Assembly: GCA_027475525.1 (NCBI GenBank)
Contig: JAMWFC010000113.1
Location: 992,001-1,056,000, forward strand
Direction: 5' to 3'
Length of the DNA stretch: 64,000 nucleotides
Source: Macrolepiota albuminosa
Taxonomy: Eukaryota; Basidiomycota; Agaricomycetes; Agaricales; Agaricaceae
Both the position numbers and the translations under genes were made by a program. This document shows positions 21,420-33,300 of this stretch, piece after piece. The notes under the pieces were generated by a model. It was given only the letters and a program-made list of their open reading frames with translations, searched no databases and had not been told where the DNA came from. Position 1 is the first letter of the stretch, and every line of letters starts with the position of its first letter.

Positions 21420-22053
21420 AGTTAACTACTTAGGTGTATCTATGAGAAATGATATATTAATGATATTTGACTGATTCAGCCTTGCTTCGAGCATGATAAA
21501 TTGTGAAGGGGCAGAGACGCGACGCGACGTATGATATCACGTGAAAGATAACGAACCACCGAGAAGCTTCTGGCCCTTGCGTTTCCTTTGTCATTCCAAA
21601 CATGAAAAGCAGAAAGTTATCTGTCCACCTTCTTTCTTACTAACAAAACGGTTTCCTCACGTCTATGGCATACTGAGGTACAGGTATGAATATATGAATT
21701 TCTAGCTAGTCTAGCGATTTACATCTGTAATTCCTCTACAATTAGGCATCACACGAGTAGATAGGCAGCACTTCACACGTGCGCTGCCTAGAATTTTCGA
21801 CTATAGAAGCAAATAATTCAACAACACAACCTTATAGACCCGGCACAGACACAAGAAGATAAAAGGCTACGTGAAGTGTGAGTGACAAGCCTATGATACT
21901 GAACGAGTAGATACTGCGCGCCGTAGAAGGACAAGAGCAACTGAGAGGCTGGGTCCGAAAATTTACCAGTGAAGTTACAGTGAATGGAACACGGCTGGTA
22001 ACAGATCAAAGATGATCGATTCTGGCTAACACAACTCGACAATAGAATGCGGA
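21420..22053. other. Intergenic DNA between convergent GNAT and O-methyltransferase 1 genes
   Basis: The flanking genes end towards each other here, so this is terminator DNA. AT-rich, stops in all frames, no repeat or RNA gene seen. Confidence 0.6.
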
Positions 22054-23924
22054 TCATGCCTCCATACCGGCCTTAAGTTCGACCACGCCCATCTCACCTG
22101 TGTGCCAAAGCTTGACAAACTCAAGATCAGCTTTGCTCGCAACTTCGATAAATTCCTCCAGTGTGCGCTCTTTGCTGTTGAATAAAACCAACATTGCGAG
22201 GTCTAAATTGTATGGTCTGATTTGCCCGGCACCGTATTTTGGAAGCATCGGTTCTGGCGCTTCATCGAAAGGAGACTTGGACGATTGGGTGTGATTTGCA
22301 TGTTGAATTACGTAGTCATCTGTATTGCTCAAAGGTGAGTGTTACCAGAAGTTCTTCCAATGGACCACGCACGGAGGAGGACACGAGCACCGGGCTTGAG
22401 GACTGCACGGATGTTGCGAAGGATTCGAATGCACTCCTTGTCGGGCCAGTTGTGTCTGATTACAACTGGATTACTATTGCAGTGTCGAGAAAGTGTCAGG
22501 GAAAGCTTACGTGATAGACTTCAGCTAAGTTGCGCCAATCAGATAAGTAAAAGTTTTCAGGTGAGCCATACTCACGTAGTATACATCACATCCAGCGATG
22601 GGTGATTCAACGAAGAAATCCATGGCCTTGAACTCGATACGTTTTTCAGCAATCGCAGAGGGAAGAAGCTTTGGCCAAATTTCTGTTTCTGCCTGATGAA
22701 TACAGCGGGGTAAATCCTGAAGCTTGAATTGAAGGTTTGGGTATGATTTGATCAATTCCATTGCGATGTTCCCAAAGCCTCCCCCTACATCATTGACAAT
22801 GGTTCCGGGGGGGTACCTTTTCCAAGGAAAGTCTGATATATGTCAGCGCCACACTCAAAAAAAGAAATCGTGATTGAGCATACCGGTGATGACGGCTATT
22901 GCCTGTGAAGCGTTGTTGAGGCCACGCATTCCGATCCCCACGTGCCTTCTTTGTTTCACTGCTTCTGGGGTTGTCTAAAGTTATCCGTGAGGACATGGAA
23001 GTAAGCGCCACAGAAGACATACCCCCTCATAATACTGGTACAAAGAACCATTAAAGCCTGTTGACCTGTTCCATGGGGATCGTTCAAATGTCGTCGAATA
23101 AGCCCAATCCGGGTCGGCCAGCACTTCGGTGAGCATTGCTGTTGCCTTGTTATTCTCATCTGCACTGTATTGGCGAGTAATCAGAGTTTGTTTCGCAGAA
23201 GTAGGAAAGTAGATCAATGCTAACAAGTGAGATATAATGTTTGTCAGGGGGTTTGAAGAGAGAAGTTGGAGGCTCAGTCGGTTGTTGGCAAAGCAATCTG
23301 TACTGACTGGAATACAAAGATGTTTGATGTTTATATGCGATTGAAATGGATGTCGAGAATCTGTACCTTCTTTGAAGATATGCCTGGTTGCCAATAGGCG
23401 CATGACTCGGCCAAGTTTTCCGGGATTAACACGGGCCTTTCTCCCAAGTGCTTCAATATGCATCCCTGACGGCTTTTCTTGAAGAATATCCGCAATCTTG
23501 AAAGTAGTTACGACTCTTAGACAAGCGGGTTCGTAGATCTGTCAAGAAGGAAAAACATGAATTTGTGTTATGTCTTGAAACAGGTTAGCATCAGCACCTG
23601 CGTCACCCTCTGTGGTCATGGAATTGTGAGTACATACGGCGTGAGCTTAAGAGGCTGAAGGCCTACATTGACTATAGTGTGGCTCGGCCTTGTCAGGGTT
23701 GCACACAATTGCGTACATGCACCTTCGAGGACTTGAACTGCATTTCTCAGCTGAGGCGAGGAAATTGCTGAGTCCAGGGGATGAGGAACCAGGCTGTCCA
23801 AAGAGGGAACAGTCGGGAGGGAAGAATTCAAGAAACAGGACTCAATAACACTCGTTGCATTCTGGACAAGTGCGATCAAGTCAGAGATTTGTCCGTGAGT
23901 ATGTGCATGCCTTGAAAGTGCCAT
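22054..23924 (-). CDS. O-methyltransferase 1 (COMT-like, SAM-dependent), 9 exons, 454 aa
   Basis: Exons on the minus strand: 23924-23667, 23538-23367, 23306-23225, 23164-23023, 22974-22884, 22832-22576, 22524-22511, 22455-22373, 22319-22054. All phases agree (1365 nt). The fold has an N-terminal dimerisation/winged-helix part (CLRVVTTFKIADIL, LGRVMRLLATRHIF) and a C-terminal Rossmann part with the SAM motif VNDVGGGFGN (261-270) and LQDLP. The catalytic-base His is H340 in THNWPDK, where relatives have HDWPDE. Exon 7 is only 14 nt. The start at 23924 is preferred over 23960 because it lines up with the paralogue. Family members methylate phenolic or polyketide hydroxyls; the substrate is unknown and no biosynthetic cluster surrounds it. 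The paralogue is at 59792-61670. Confidence 0.88.
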
Positions 23925-24437
23925 TGAGGTAATGGGTAAAAGTGGATTGTGCCCGAGCATAGATACTTATACATTTCACAAGGCTTTGCGAAGGTATGGC
24001 GAACTTACGCGATAGTGTAATGTGGGAACCGGTTTTTCCCTTCTCTATCTAGCCTGTCAGGTTGATAGATCTCATGAGATGCAGAAAATCTCGTTTAGAC
24101 GTGAGAGAGAGGTCAGTGTTAAGAATCGACCTTTCCGCGGATATACCGTAAGGAAGTAGCTAAACTTTACTGCCCCGCGTAAGACAGCGACGTCGAAGAT
24201 GGAAGAGCTATACTGACTAAAGATGGAATTATGATAATTGGGGTGAAGGATTAAGCTTAAGAATCGACATTATTTCCATGTTCTTGATGTATGGATGACT
24301 TGGACATATTCGGCTATCAGCATGACATTTAAATGACCGGAAATTATGAGATTTAAAACGTTAAAAGGATAGATTGAAATGACTGTCTCTAAAAGATGGT
24401 ATGTTATGTAGATTCTAGCTGTCATTGAATATTAATC

Positions 24438-24830
24438 ATTTACAGCCATTTTCATAACGTTAGACCCCTTTGAGTTCTGCTTGCTTAGTTGTTTGGCCTG
24501 ATATCCGCGATGCCGGGCTTGCTGCCGAAACGTAACTCGTGTAAACTAGTACACTGCTTGCTTAGTTGTTTGGCCTGATATCCGCGATGCCGGGCTTGCT
24601 GCCGAAACGTAACTCGTGTAAACTAGTACATGTATCGATACTTCCTGACAAGCGCAAGTATTAGAATCAGTTCTTCAACTCCCTCGATATGTGACGCCTC
24701 ATCAAGGAAGAAGCTGTACTAGTTTACACGAGTTACGTTTCGGCAGCAAGCCCGGCATCGCGGATATCAGGCCAAACAACTAAGCAAGCAGAACTCAAAG
24801 GGGTCTAACGTTATGAAAATGGCTGTAAAT
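24438..24830. repeat. Long inverted repeat, 116-bp arms with an 84-bp loop (one arm duplicated by assembly)
   Basis: The right arm 24715-24830 is the reverse complement of the left arm that starts at 24438 with ATTTACAGCC and ends with CTAGTACA. The left arm carries an extra exact 77-bp copy (24477-24630). Without it the arms match over 116 bp and enclose 24631-24714. No flanking target duplication is clear. It may be a foldback or MITE-like element, or an inverted duplication that forms a hairpin in the promoter region. Confidence 0.85.
24477..24630. repeat. Exact 77-bp tandem duplication (likely assembly artefact)
   Basis: Copies 24477-24553 and 24554-24630 are identical. It lies in the left arm of the palindrome, a place where a short-read assembly graph would branch. 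Confidence 0.9.
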
Positions 24831-25245
24831 TTCAGCTCGAGAAAGATTGTTATCACCAATCGAGGTTTGCTGTCCTGTTCTATAAGTAGACTACTAGGGC
24901 TTCTTCTAACAGCCTGAGTGAGAGAAGGGAAGGGTTGGTCATTTAAGCTTAAGCTTTCTTAGCTAGGCATAAGGCTGCGAGATGCTTGTCATATAGGAGT
25001 CCAAGCTTTCTGGCAAAGACGATAAGAGAATTACAGTTTTGATAGTTAGGAATGTTAATTGTGCTTATGCTAAACCCAGGCGTATCACACTTGTAGATCT
25101 TCACGTGACAGATTCAGAAATTCAAGGGTCCTTGTGTCATAATCTACTGCCTGAATCGCCTTGTTCACGACTAGAAGCTTACAGCCAAGATTCTAGAAAA
25201 TCTGTTTAATTTTCCTTCCGTGTTTGTTCTTTCGAGATAAGACGG

Positions 25246-28200
25246 ATGGCCAAAGGCGGCAAGTCATCCGCGACGTCGGCGACCCGGAAAAAACATGCAA
25301 AGAAAGCGGCAGCGACGTACCCCCAAGAGGAGCAGACGCCTCCTCTTCCTCCCAAGGACAAGAAACTCACAAAGCAACAGAGAGCGCAGAAGAAGAAGGA
25401 ACCTCGAGTGAAAGTGTACATTCCACCCGTGAAACCGACACCAGTTCAGCCCGATCCGCTTGAAACTACTGGACTTGTCCATCGACTTCCGCCAGAACTT
25501 CTGATTGTGTTACGGAGCTTCAATAAGAAGGCACAGGTGACGAAGATCCGTGCGCTGGAGGAGCTCCAGTCTGCGTGGATCGACAAGTGCAGAAAAGAGG
25601 GCGAGGATGGGGCTTTGGTGTATGTTTTAGTTGACATGTTGCCAGTTTGGGTACGTTGTTAGCAAGATCTGTTGTTCAAGAGGACTGCTAATATCTAAAC
25701 CAGCTCCACCATGTAGCCGCGTTGTTTGTGCACCCGTCGCGCCGTGTTCGCCTTCTCGCAGCCGGCGTCCATCTTTCTTTCGTCCAGATATCGCCAGTGC
25801 GTGATCAAATCATTTCGTTCCTACGCGGCTCGGTATCTGTTTCTCAAATCGAGAATATCCTCGGGACATGGTGTCTCGCTGCACACGATATAGATAAATC
25901 AGTCGCAGGGACTGCGCTCAAATCTTGGATTGACGTGTTAACGTTTACCTCGGGCCCACGAGACCAACTCCTCCTTGATGACGCCTACCTAGCCTCTCTT
26001 GTCTCGTTCATCCAGCGGGCGATACTAGATCCTAATGGAGTCTATCTGTATCTGAACCCACCACAACCAGCAGCACCTGCGCCCCTGGGAAAGAAGGATA
26101 CGACTCGAAAAGAGGAACCAGCAGACAATACACGATCAAAAGCAGATGAACTTGAGGAAAGCGACACCGATCGGAAAGCGAGGTTGCGCATCGGTGGTTT
26201 GGGCGCCATTCGACGCATCGTAGGTAGTTAAAGTCGCGTGATCCCCCTGCGATATCCATTTGACGTCTCTTCAGAAACCCTTCGAGTCAACCTTTCTGAT
26301 GAAACCCTTGAATTACTCAGAAACCCCGCCTTGTGGAGCTCACTGTACAATGTGGAACAGTGTCCCTTCGTTGCCGTTGAGAGCTTTGGTCATGGTCAAC
26401 CAAACGTCAGGAAGAGCGCTTGGGCGTTGATACTCTCGTTGTTATCAGCACCGAAACCTCAACTCCAACCTCTCTTACCGCTTCTCAGCATTGCAACCCT
26501 TCGTTCCGCATGGGTCGAGTCTGACACGACCGTTCATGCCGTAATGTGGCAACCCTTACTTAAATTTCTCAAGGGTATACTGAGTATCGCAGCTTCAATT
26601 GAAAGACCATCTAACATGACCGGCAGAATTCCCTGATGCATGGGAGCTGGAACGCGCACACGATTTTTCGAAGGACGAAGGTGAAGGCGAAGAGGACTCT
26701 GATTCTGAAACAAGGGAGTGCGGTGTCGAAGCTGGGAAACCAGCAATCGAACCTACGGCCGCTAAGCAGAGCGCAGCATATCAAGAATTTCTACGTTTCC
26801 TTGAACTCGGGTGCTCGGGATCCCCACTACAAGGCTATCCAACGGTAGTGATAATCCTCTCGACGATTCCATCTTCCGTATGTCTATACTCCTTTCCTTC
26901 CGTCGACACCCTGCCTGATTGTGACTATGTTATCTAATTTTAGATTCTCGCCTCATTGCCTACAATACCGCCCATTGATGCACTCCTTACGTCCTTCTGG
27001 CAAGTTCTCTCAAGCCGCGCATTAAGTTCCCTCAGACGTGCCGTGACATCAGCTGCCTTCCTCTCATCCCTCTTGGAATGTATTGTCTTCCTTGTCAAGC
27101 GCGTGCGGAGTACCGCTGCCGCACAAATCGATCAAAACAATCAAGTCCCTCCCACTGCTGCTGCCGCGCTTCTGGGACCAGGATCTGTAGAGGAATTGAC
27201 GGGGAGATTAGTTCGAGAGCAGATCGGGAAGGTATGGACGCATTTGGTGGAGGGTGACCTCAAGGTGGAGCATAGAGCTGCGGCGAGGGTTGTCGCGCAG
27301 ACGTTGGTCGATTTGAGAGAGGTTGAATTAGGTTTGTAAGCCGTACTTTCGAGATTCAATCCACTCACTTTGCCCTTCAAGGCTTGTTTTCGGCCGCATG
27401 GGAGATGCTTTCAACCCGCCTTCGTGATGCTACGGAGTCTTATCCGGGACTTCTGTCTGTTTTTTTGAAAGTGTTTTATGACAAGTTCAAGCATATAAAC
27501 GAGTTGAGGGAGGCCGTATCATCAGTTATGTCCACTGCTCTCAGAACTAGCGTTCAGGAGTGTAACAACGCGCTAACAATCATCTCTACCTCTCACGAAC
27601 CATTAAGTAGCACGGATGCATCCACAATTACTGGCATATCCTTCCTCGTAGACATGCTCGATCAATTCCGCGAGGGTCTCTTCGAAGATCTCCACTTTGC
27701 TGAAGTACGTTCCCCATTAGCGAATTCCCATACGCAACTTAATCTCACACTCACGTCCCGCAGCTCATTGACGCCCTCCTCGCACAGCACGCCCTCCTCC
27801 TCCTCCGCACCTCGCCCGCTCTCCTTCTCTCGTACCTTACCCACCGAAAGAGTCCACGCCACTGTTCGAGTGTCTGGCACGCCTTACTTGCTGGTATTGC
27901 GCGGCAGTCTGACCTCGACGCGGCGGAACTGAGCAGGTGCATGCGCCCTCTGCTGGATGCGGTGCAGCGTGGGGTGCTGCCAGAGTATTTGAAGCCGAGG
28001 GAGTGTGAGGTTGACACGATAGTGCAGGGGTTGGTGGAGATGGCATTAGCGGGGGAAAAGGGTGAGGCATGGAGTGCGGTCCTGAAGCAGGTTTTGCAGT
28101 CTCCTGGTGAGCTTCTCCCGCAGATGATTCAAAATTACGCTTGGATTTGTGCTGATTGTTCTCTTTTGCATGGAAGATCATTTCCTTTCAGCAGACGGAT

Positions 28201-31200
28201 ACACCAGGTCGCTTCAAACCATTTCGTCTGCATTTTCTCGTCAAGTGGACTGGGCACTCCAGAACGACGAGGCGCCCCTCGGTGTGTTTGAGCCATTGCT
28301 TGGACTGATCATTGCGCTCTCTCGTAGTCCGCCTCGCGAGTTGCCCAGGTTTCGGTTTGACGTTGTGCTCTGCGACGTTTTTGTTCTCGCATATCTTTTA
28401 CCTGCTTGCTATGAGACCCAGCAAAGTAATTCTGTGTTCGCTTCAGCTCAGACCATATGGGAGGACTTGTACAAAACCTTACCCAGTGAAGCTCAAGCGG
28501 AGATTCGACAGCAGATTAATACGAAGCTCGGTGTCATTTTGTGTAACCCTTCGTTTAGACCACTGTAAGAGAACGTTTTTGATCCTTTCTTTCCGTTACC
28601 CTTGACTGACCAGCGTGAATAAATAGCCCTGAAGATATACTGGAGATGGTATGGAAACGTCGTTCTGGGATCACGTTCAATCTCCCGCACGACATCTTCC
28701 CATCAGCCCGAGAAATCGAACAAGCACTTTCTCAGCTCTCACCAGACCCCATCCACCCAAGTCTCGCCGTCGTCACACCCCTCATCCCTCCATCCTCTTC
28801 ATTCGCGTCCACCTCGTCAGAGTCTGGATCTAGAGCCGCAGATGAAGTCGACTTTGACAAGCGTGGTTTCTCGTCCTATGCGCGTATCGTCAACGCGCTC
28901 CTTCATGTCTTCATCGAAGATCGGCAGATTGCGAAACAGAACCTCTGGGCGTTGAGGCATTTATTGGCTTTGGAGTTATATGCGCAGGATTTCATTAGCG
29001 TGCCTGGTGCTTGGAATAGGGTTTTTGCTACTGAAGCGATCCATGCTGGTTTGGAGACACTGGTTGTGAAAGTGGAGCAGGTCGCCACGTATGTTCTTAC
29101 CTCGTCGACAAGTGAAGGATGGAAAGAGGCAGCGCTTGGCGCGGTGTTAGATTCAGGAAACCAACCGTCGTCGTCGCAAGCGGCGACTTCAGGATCTTTG
29201 TCTGCGTTTATGGTGGATACTATTAAGCATGCACGAGATTCGGATAGTGCGAGGGATACTCGGATTATGCGGAATGTGCTTCAGCATGTCTTCTATGATG
29301 TTAATAAGGAGGAGGCGGATAGGTGGTTAGTTCTTGCGAGGAAGATCGAGGCTTTCGGTGAGATTTCTTTCATGGTCCGCTCGGAGAATTTTCGTTCATA
29401 AGTATGGATATAGCGCCAGAAACCTCAATGGCTATCGTCTACTCTGTCACGAACTTCGCACCTGAACCAACCCGTCTCGATAGGTATAGGAACGAACTGG
29501 CCGCGAGTTTACTCGGCGTCCCTCCTGCAAAGGCGAATACCGAAGGACTTTTAACCCTAAGAAAACTCTCCGCATGCGCGCCTAATTCAGAGTCTGACGT
29601 GGTTTTCCTACCCCAGCCAAGGGCGGTGAACATAACGAAGGCCTGTCAGCAGTGGATCGCATCCGATGAGGACATAAATGAGGAGGTTTTGAGTGCAATT
29701 ACGGCAGTGTTTTATCATCTTGCACCCATCTTGCAAGATATGTCGGGTGCACATTGGGAGTTGATGTTTGATGTTATTGAAAATAATCTTGAGGTATGGA
29801 TTCTGTGGTTGGTTGCAGATGTCTTCCCTAATGTAGAGGATGTAGGAATTTTCTCTCGCGGATGATGTGACGCTCGTTGGTTTCGCAAGAACGCTGCGGC
29901 TGGTTATCCTTATACAGGATTTGTCGTCGACTAACAAGTCTTTGCGAGCTAATTGGGAAGAGAGGAAGATGCCGATCCTAACAATGGTTAGAAATTTGGC
30001 TACTGTGTCTCTCGGTAAAGATCTCGACATATCTACCCTATCAGTCGCTGACGTCAAAGTTAAGACGATCTTGAACTATCAATACCACGCTCAACCTGTC
30101 GAGGACTGCTATTATCGATAGTTCAAGATTTACCACCGTCACTAATTGATCAAGAAACGTTCTCAAAGGTAATGAATGTATCATGTCCCGTACGTACTCT
30201 AGATCATCCTCCTGATACTGTTTCAGATGTGCCATCTCGTGATGGATTCTTCAGTCGAAGTACAGAAAATGGCTTATAATTTCCTTGCGCTTGCTGCCAA
30301 GAAGCGCACGGAGTACCTTGTCATTGAGGCAGCAGTCGATGCAGAAGTAACTGTCAACATGGATCTGTCAGAAGACCTTTTGGACCTCCTACGACGGAAT
30401 GTCACCATTGAGGATGCTCACTCGGAATCGTCGGTTAGTCGCTCGTCATCTTCGCGCTCTGGCTTACCTCATTCTTTCAACACAGAATGTCTTGGGTTAC
30501 CTTCTAGCGTGGATGTTGCTTTTCGATCTATTTGATGGATCCGTATGTTTGAATGATCTTTTCTAGCTGTATAATCTGAAGCCTAGCTTCAGAGTCTCAA
30601 AGTTCGGTCAAGTTACATTGAGCAACTACGGAACTTGAATGTCGTGGTGGAATATTTCATTCCGACAATCCTTAGCTTTCTACGTCTTGATCAAGGCCCG
30701 CACAAAGTTTTCAAACTCGATATCTGGGCCGTTGATAAGTTCCACGTTGAATGTACGAAGTTTTTCTTGAACCAAAACTTTACTCATACGTTGCTGCAGA
30801 CTATGAGGCAGGCACGAAGTTTGGTCTTCCAGTCTTGGCTGCACACCTATATTACCGCGCATTGTTGACTGTTCCATCTTTAATTCATACGTGGGTTGCT
30901 GATTGCAAGGATCGACAATTGTCCACCAGCATCACCAGCTATACTTCCCAATTCTTCTCTCCAGTTATCATCCGGACAGAGTTGACTCACGTGAAGAGCC
31001 CCGAGTCTACCTCCAACCTGGTTGATGCAAACTTCACGGTCAAGGTCGCGAGTTCTGTACACGAAGTGATTGCTTCGTACTCCGTTGACGAACATCAGTT
31101 GGAAATAAAACTGAAGATCCCTGCTGACTGGCCATTGCACAAGATTGAAATCAAGGATCTTAAAAGAGTAGGTGTCGACGAAAACAGATGGCGAGCCTGG

Positions 31201-31617
31201 ATATTGGCTATACAGCAAATCATTTGGTCGCACGTACGTCTTCCTTTATTACCTTTTTCTTAATCGTCAGTTTTCATGATCATTTCAGAATGGCAGAATT
31301 GTCGATGGTCTTGGTTTATTCAAAAAGAACGTTACGTTACATTTCGAAGGACAAGTGGAGTGTGCCATATGTTACTCGTAAGACATCGAGCTCTTTCCGA
31401 ATTCTCACCCTCACTCCGGCTCCAGGATTATCAGTGTTATGGATGGGACCTTGCCTCGAAAGCCCTGTAGGACTTGCAAAAATCGTTTCCATGCGGGGTG
31501 CCTATACAAGGTTCGGAGTCGACTTCATTCATCGCGGTTCCTTCTCACTCTATTCTTCAGTGGTTCAATACGAGTCATTCTTCGAGTTGTCCTTTGTGTC
31601 GATCAGATATTTTCTAG
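25246..31617 (+). CDS. LTN1: E3 ubiquitin ligase listerin, 18 exons, about 1800 aa, with a one-base frameshift in exon 15
   Basis: Exons: 25246-25650, 25704-26223, 26275-26574, 26627-26877, 26944-27331, 27382-27704, 27764-28106, 28177-28564, 28627-29357, 29414-29793, 29846-30014, 30104-30168, 30227-30433, 30486-30542, 30593-31233, 31289-31377, 31426-31510, 31561-31617. Listerin binds 60S subunits carrying stalled nascent chains and ubiquitinates them in ribosome quality control. The N-terminus is a Lys-rich listerin start, the middle is HEAT-like helices, followed by a RWD-like region and a terminal C4HC3 RING (CAIC...CRTCKNRFHAGCLYKWF...CPLC) ending at the stop, as in the family. Length is close to human listerin (1766 aa). 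Every exon phase fits except exon 15 (641 nt), which needs one more base near 30750-30756. This is either a sequencing error or a recent lesion. Confidence 0.92.
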
Positions 31618-32133
31618 TACAAGTAAAGTATGTAAGTACGTGTGATACAACACATTAATGGAGTTAATTCTTCTTCCCACAAAAACTCTCATTGGACCAT
31701 TACATGCGAAATAGGCCTGATATACAATTACTGACCTCGTTGATATCACAACTAAGCTGTTGCTTATGTCAAGATTGCTTGTCACCGTTTTTCTATATGA
31801 AGAGAAGCTCTATCTTTGACTTCCTCGCTGTTATTGAGCTAAGAAGAACTTTGTATTATTTAAATGCGATTTTCTTATTTACAGAGCTAAAGGTTGTACA
31901 TTATTGTATGGATGCGTGGGCGAGGCCCTTTGCGGGTTACTCCGAACCCTCGCGACGACCAAATTTTTACCGCCGGACAAAGAACCTGACCGAACAAGTG
32001 AGTTAGCCGCGATTCCCCATTTTCCTAGGAGATCACGACGCATCGCATGGATACTTTTCGTGATACCCACTTGAAGACTAGCGTGTCTCCTTAGGTATCA
32101 TATAGAAGGACTGTACTCACTTTAATGACCATG
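31618..32133. other. DNA between LTN1 and the DIRS-like element
   Basis: No supported gene. The last 150 bases probably include the 3' terminal repeat of the DIRS-like element. I could only find a weak inverted similarity between about 32034-32060 and 50028-50055. Confidence 0.4.
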
Positions 32134-33300
32134 TCATTTCCTGAATGCGAGCGTGAGTCTTAAGACAGACTCGTGCAGGGATGGTATTGCCTGCAAGTAA
32201 GGCGCTAGGATTTGCTCGTGCTTAGATAGATAGCCATAGAAGGCGTTGCTGGACCATCTGCCTATCGCTTTCATGGCTTCGAATGGGATTCCTCTCATCA
32301 AGTACTCTAGAGTGGCTCCAATTCTGATTCCATGGCCCTGGAGAGGCTCCAAATTAGCCTCTTTTGCCGCCTTAGATAATACTACTAAGAATTTTTTCTT
32401 AGTTAGAGGCGTAGACCTCCCTTTCTTGTCTCTATATGCGAACAGGGGACCGTTTTCTGGTGGGCTGTTCACTTGGAAGTGCGCCTCTAGCGCCTTTTGG
32501 GGATCCGATGTATCGCCTTGAGTTGCCCAAGAGACTGACTCTCCGTGTACCGCGGTTTTTGTCCTTGGTAAGAAGAAAGTGGTGGTCTGCAACCCCGATC
32601 GATCCGTCGACTGAGAGACGTTGCTCGGTTTGACGTGAACCTGCGGGTCAAATGAAGAAAGTGTCGGCACCGTGAACTCACCGAGTCTCGCTGCTGAATA
32701 GAAGCATGTGGTGGCACATGCAAACACGGCTACGTTTAATGGGTCTGGTTGAGCCGAGTTTATCCCCAGGCTTTCGTGCATGGCTTGCAGAAAAGCTGGA
32801 GTGCATGGATGCCTTTTCTTCTTTTTGGATGCAGCAGGGGCGATTCTGTCAGCCGCTTTCAACAGTGCTTGTACTCTCACCCCATCAAAATTCCACTTTA
32901 CGTTGTGAAGCAAGTGCCAGGCTCTGATCCCGGCCAAATAGTTCTCGATGGCGGACTTCGAGTATGAACCGGCCAGTGCAGCGACGAATGCTTCCAACAC
33001 GTCTTGTGTCACAGGGGCTCGATAGCTCTCTTGCACTTTCCGGTAGTCGCAGAAAACATGGAACAGTAGTAACCTGGTACCGTAAGTCTCCTTCGTCGAC
33101 TCTGCCCAGGCTGCACTCATGACTTCGAAGACTCTCATCACGTCCTCTTCAGCAAGGATATGCCAGCTTTGTCCCGCTGCGGTCCCACTGCTCTCTTCTG
33201 GCACCCACAATCTCAGCCTCTCATGTGCGGTAACATGTGGCCTTAGTGGAGACGGTGCTGGCTTGAGGCCTTTTTGGTAGGGCATCGGCCTACGTTTCGC
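32134..33300 (-). pseudogene. Tyrosine recombinase domain of the DIRS-like element
   Basis: The C-terminal part of a 588-codon ORF (33900-32134). Visible features: a core-binding helical domain (STKETYGTRLLLF, KSAIENYLAGIRAWH), then the catalytic part with Arg in YSAARLGEFT, the H-x-x-R-like box GHGIRIGA, GRWSSNAFYGYL with the probable nucleophile Tyr, and a C-terminal tail. This enzyme joins the circular cDNA into the genome without target duplication. The domain itself is open and its key residues are present; the element upstream is broken. Confidence 0.85.

Larger units (their letters stand above)
23925..25245. other. Divergent intergenic region between O-methyltransferase 1 and LTN1
   Basis: It holds the promoters of both genes, which are transcribed away from each other. 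AT-rich, with a large imperfect palindrome at 24438-24830. No ORF of note. Confidence 0.6.

Noticed and set aside
31692..32006. A 104-codon plus-strand ORF between LTN1 and the DIRS-like element
   Set aside because: No motif, no codon or composition support, and it lies in terminator and transposon-end DNA.
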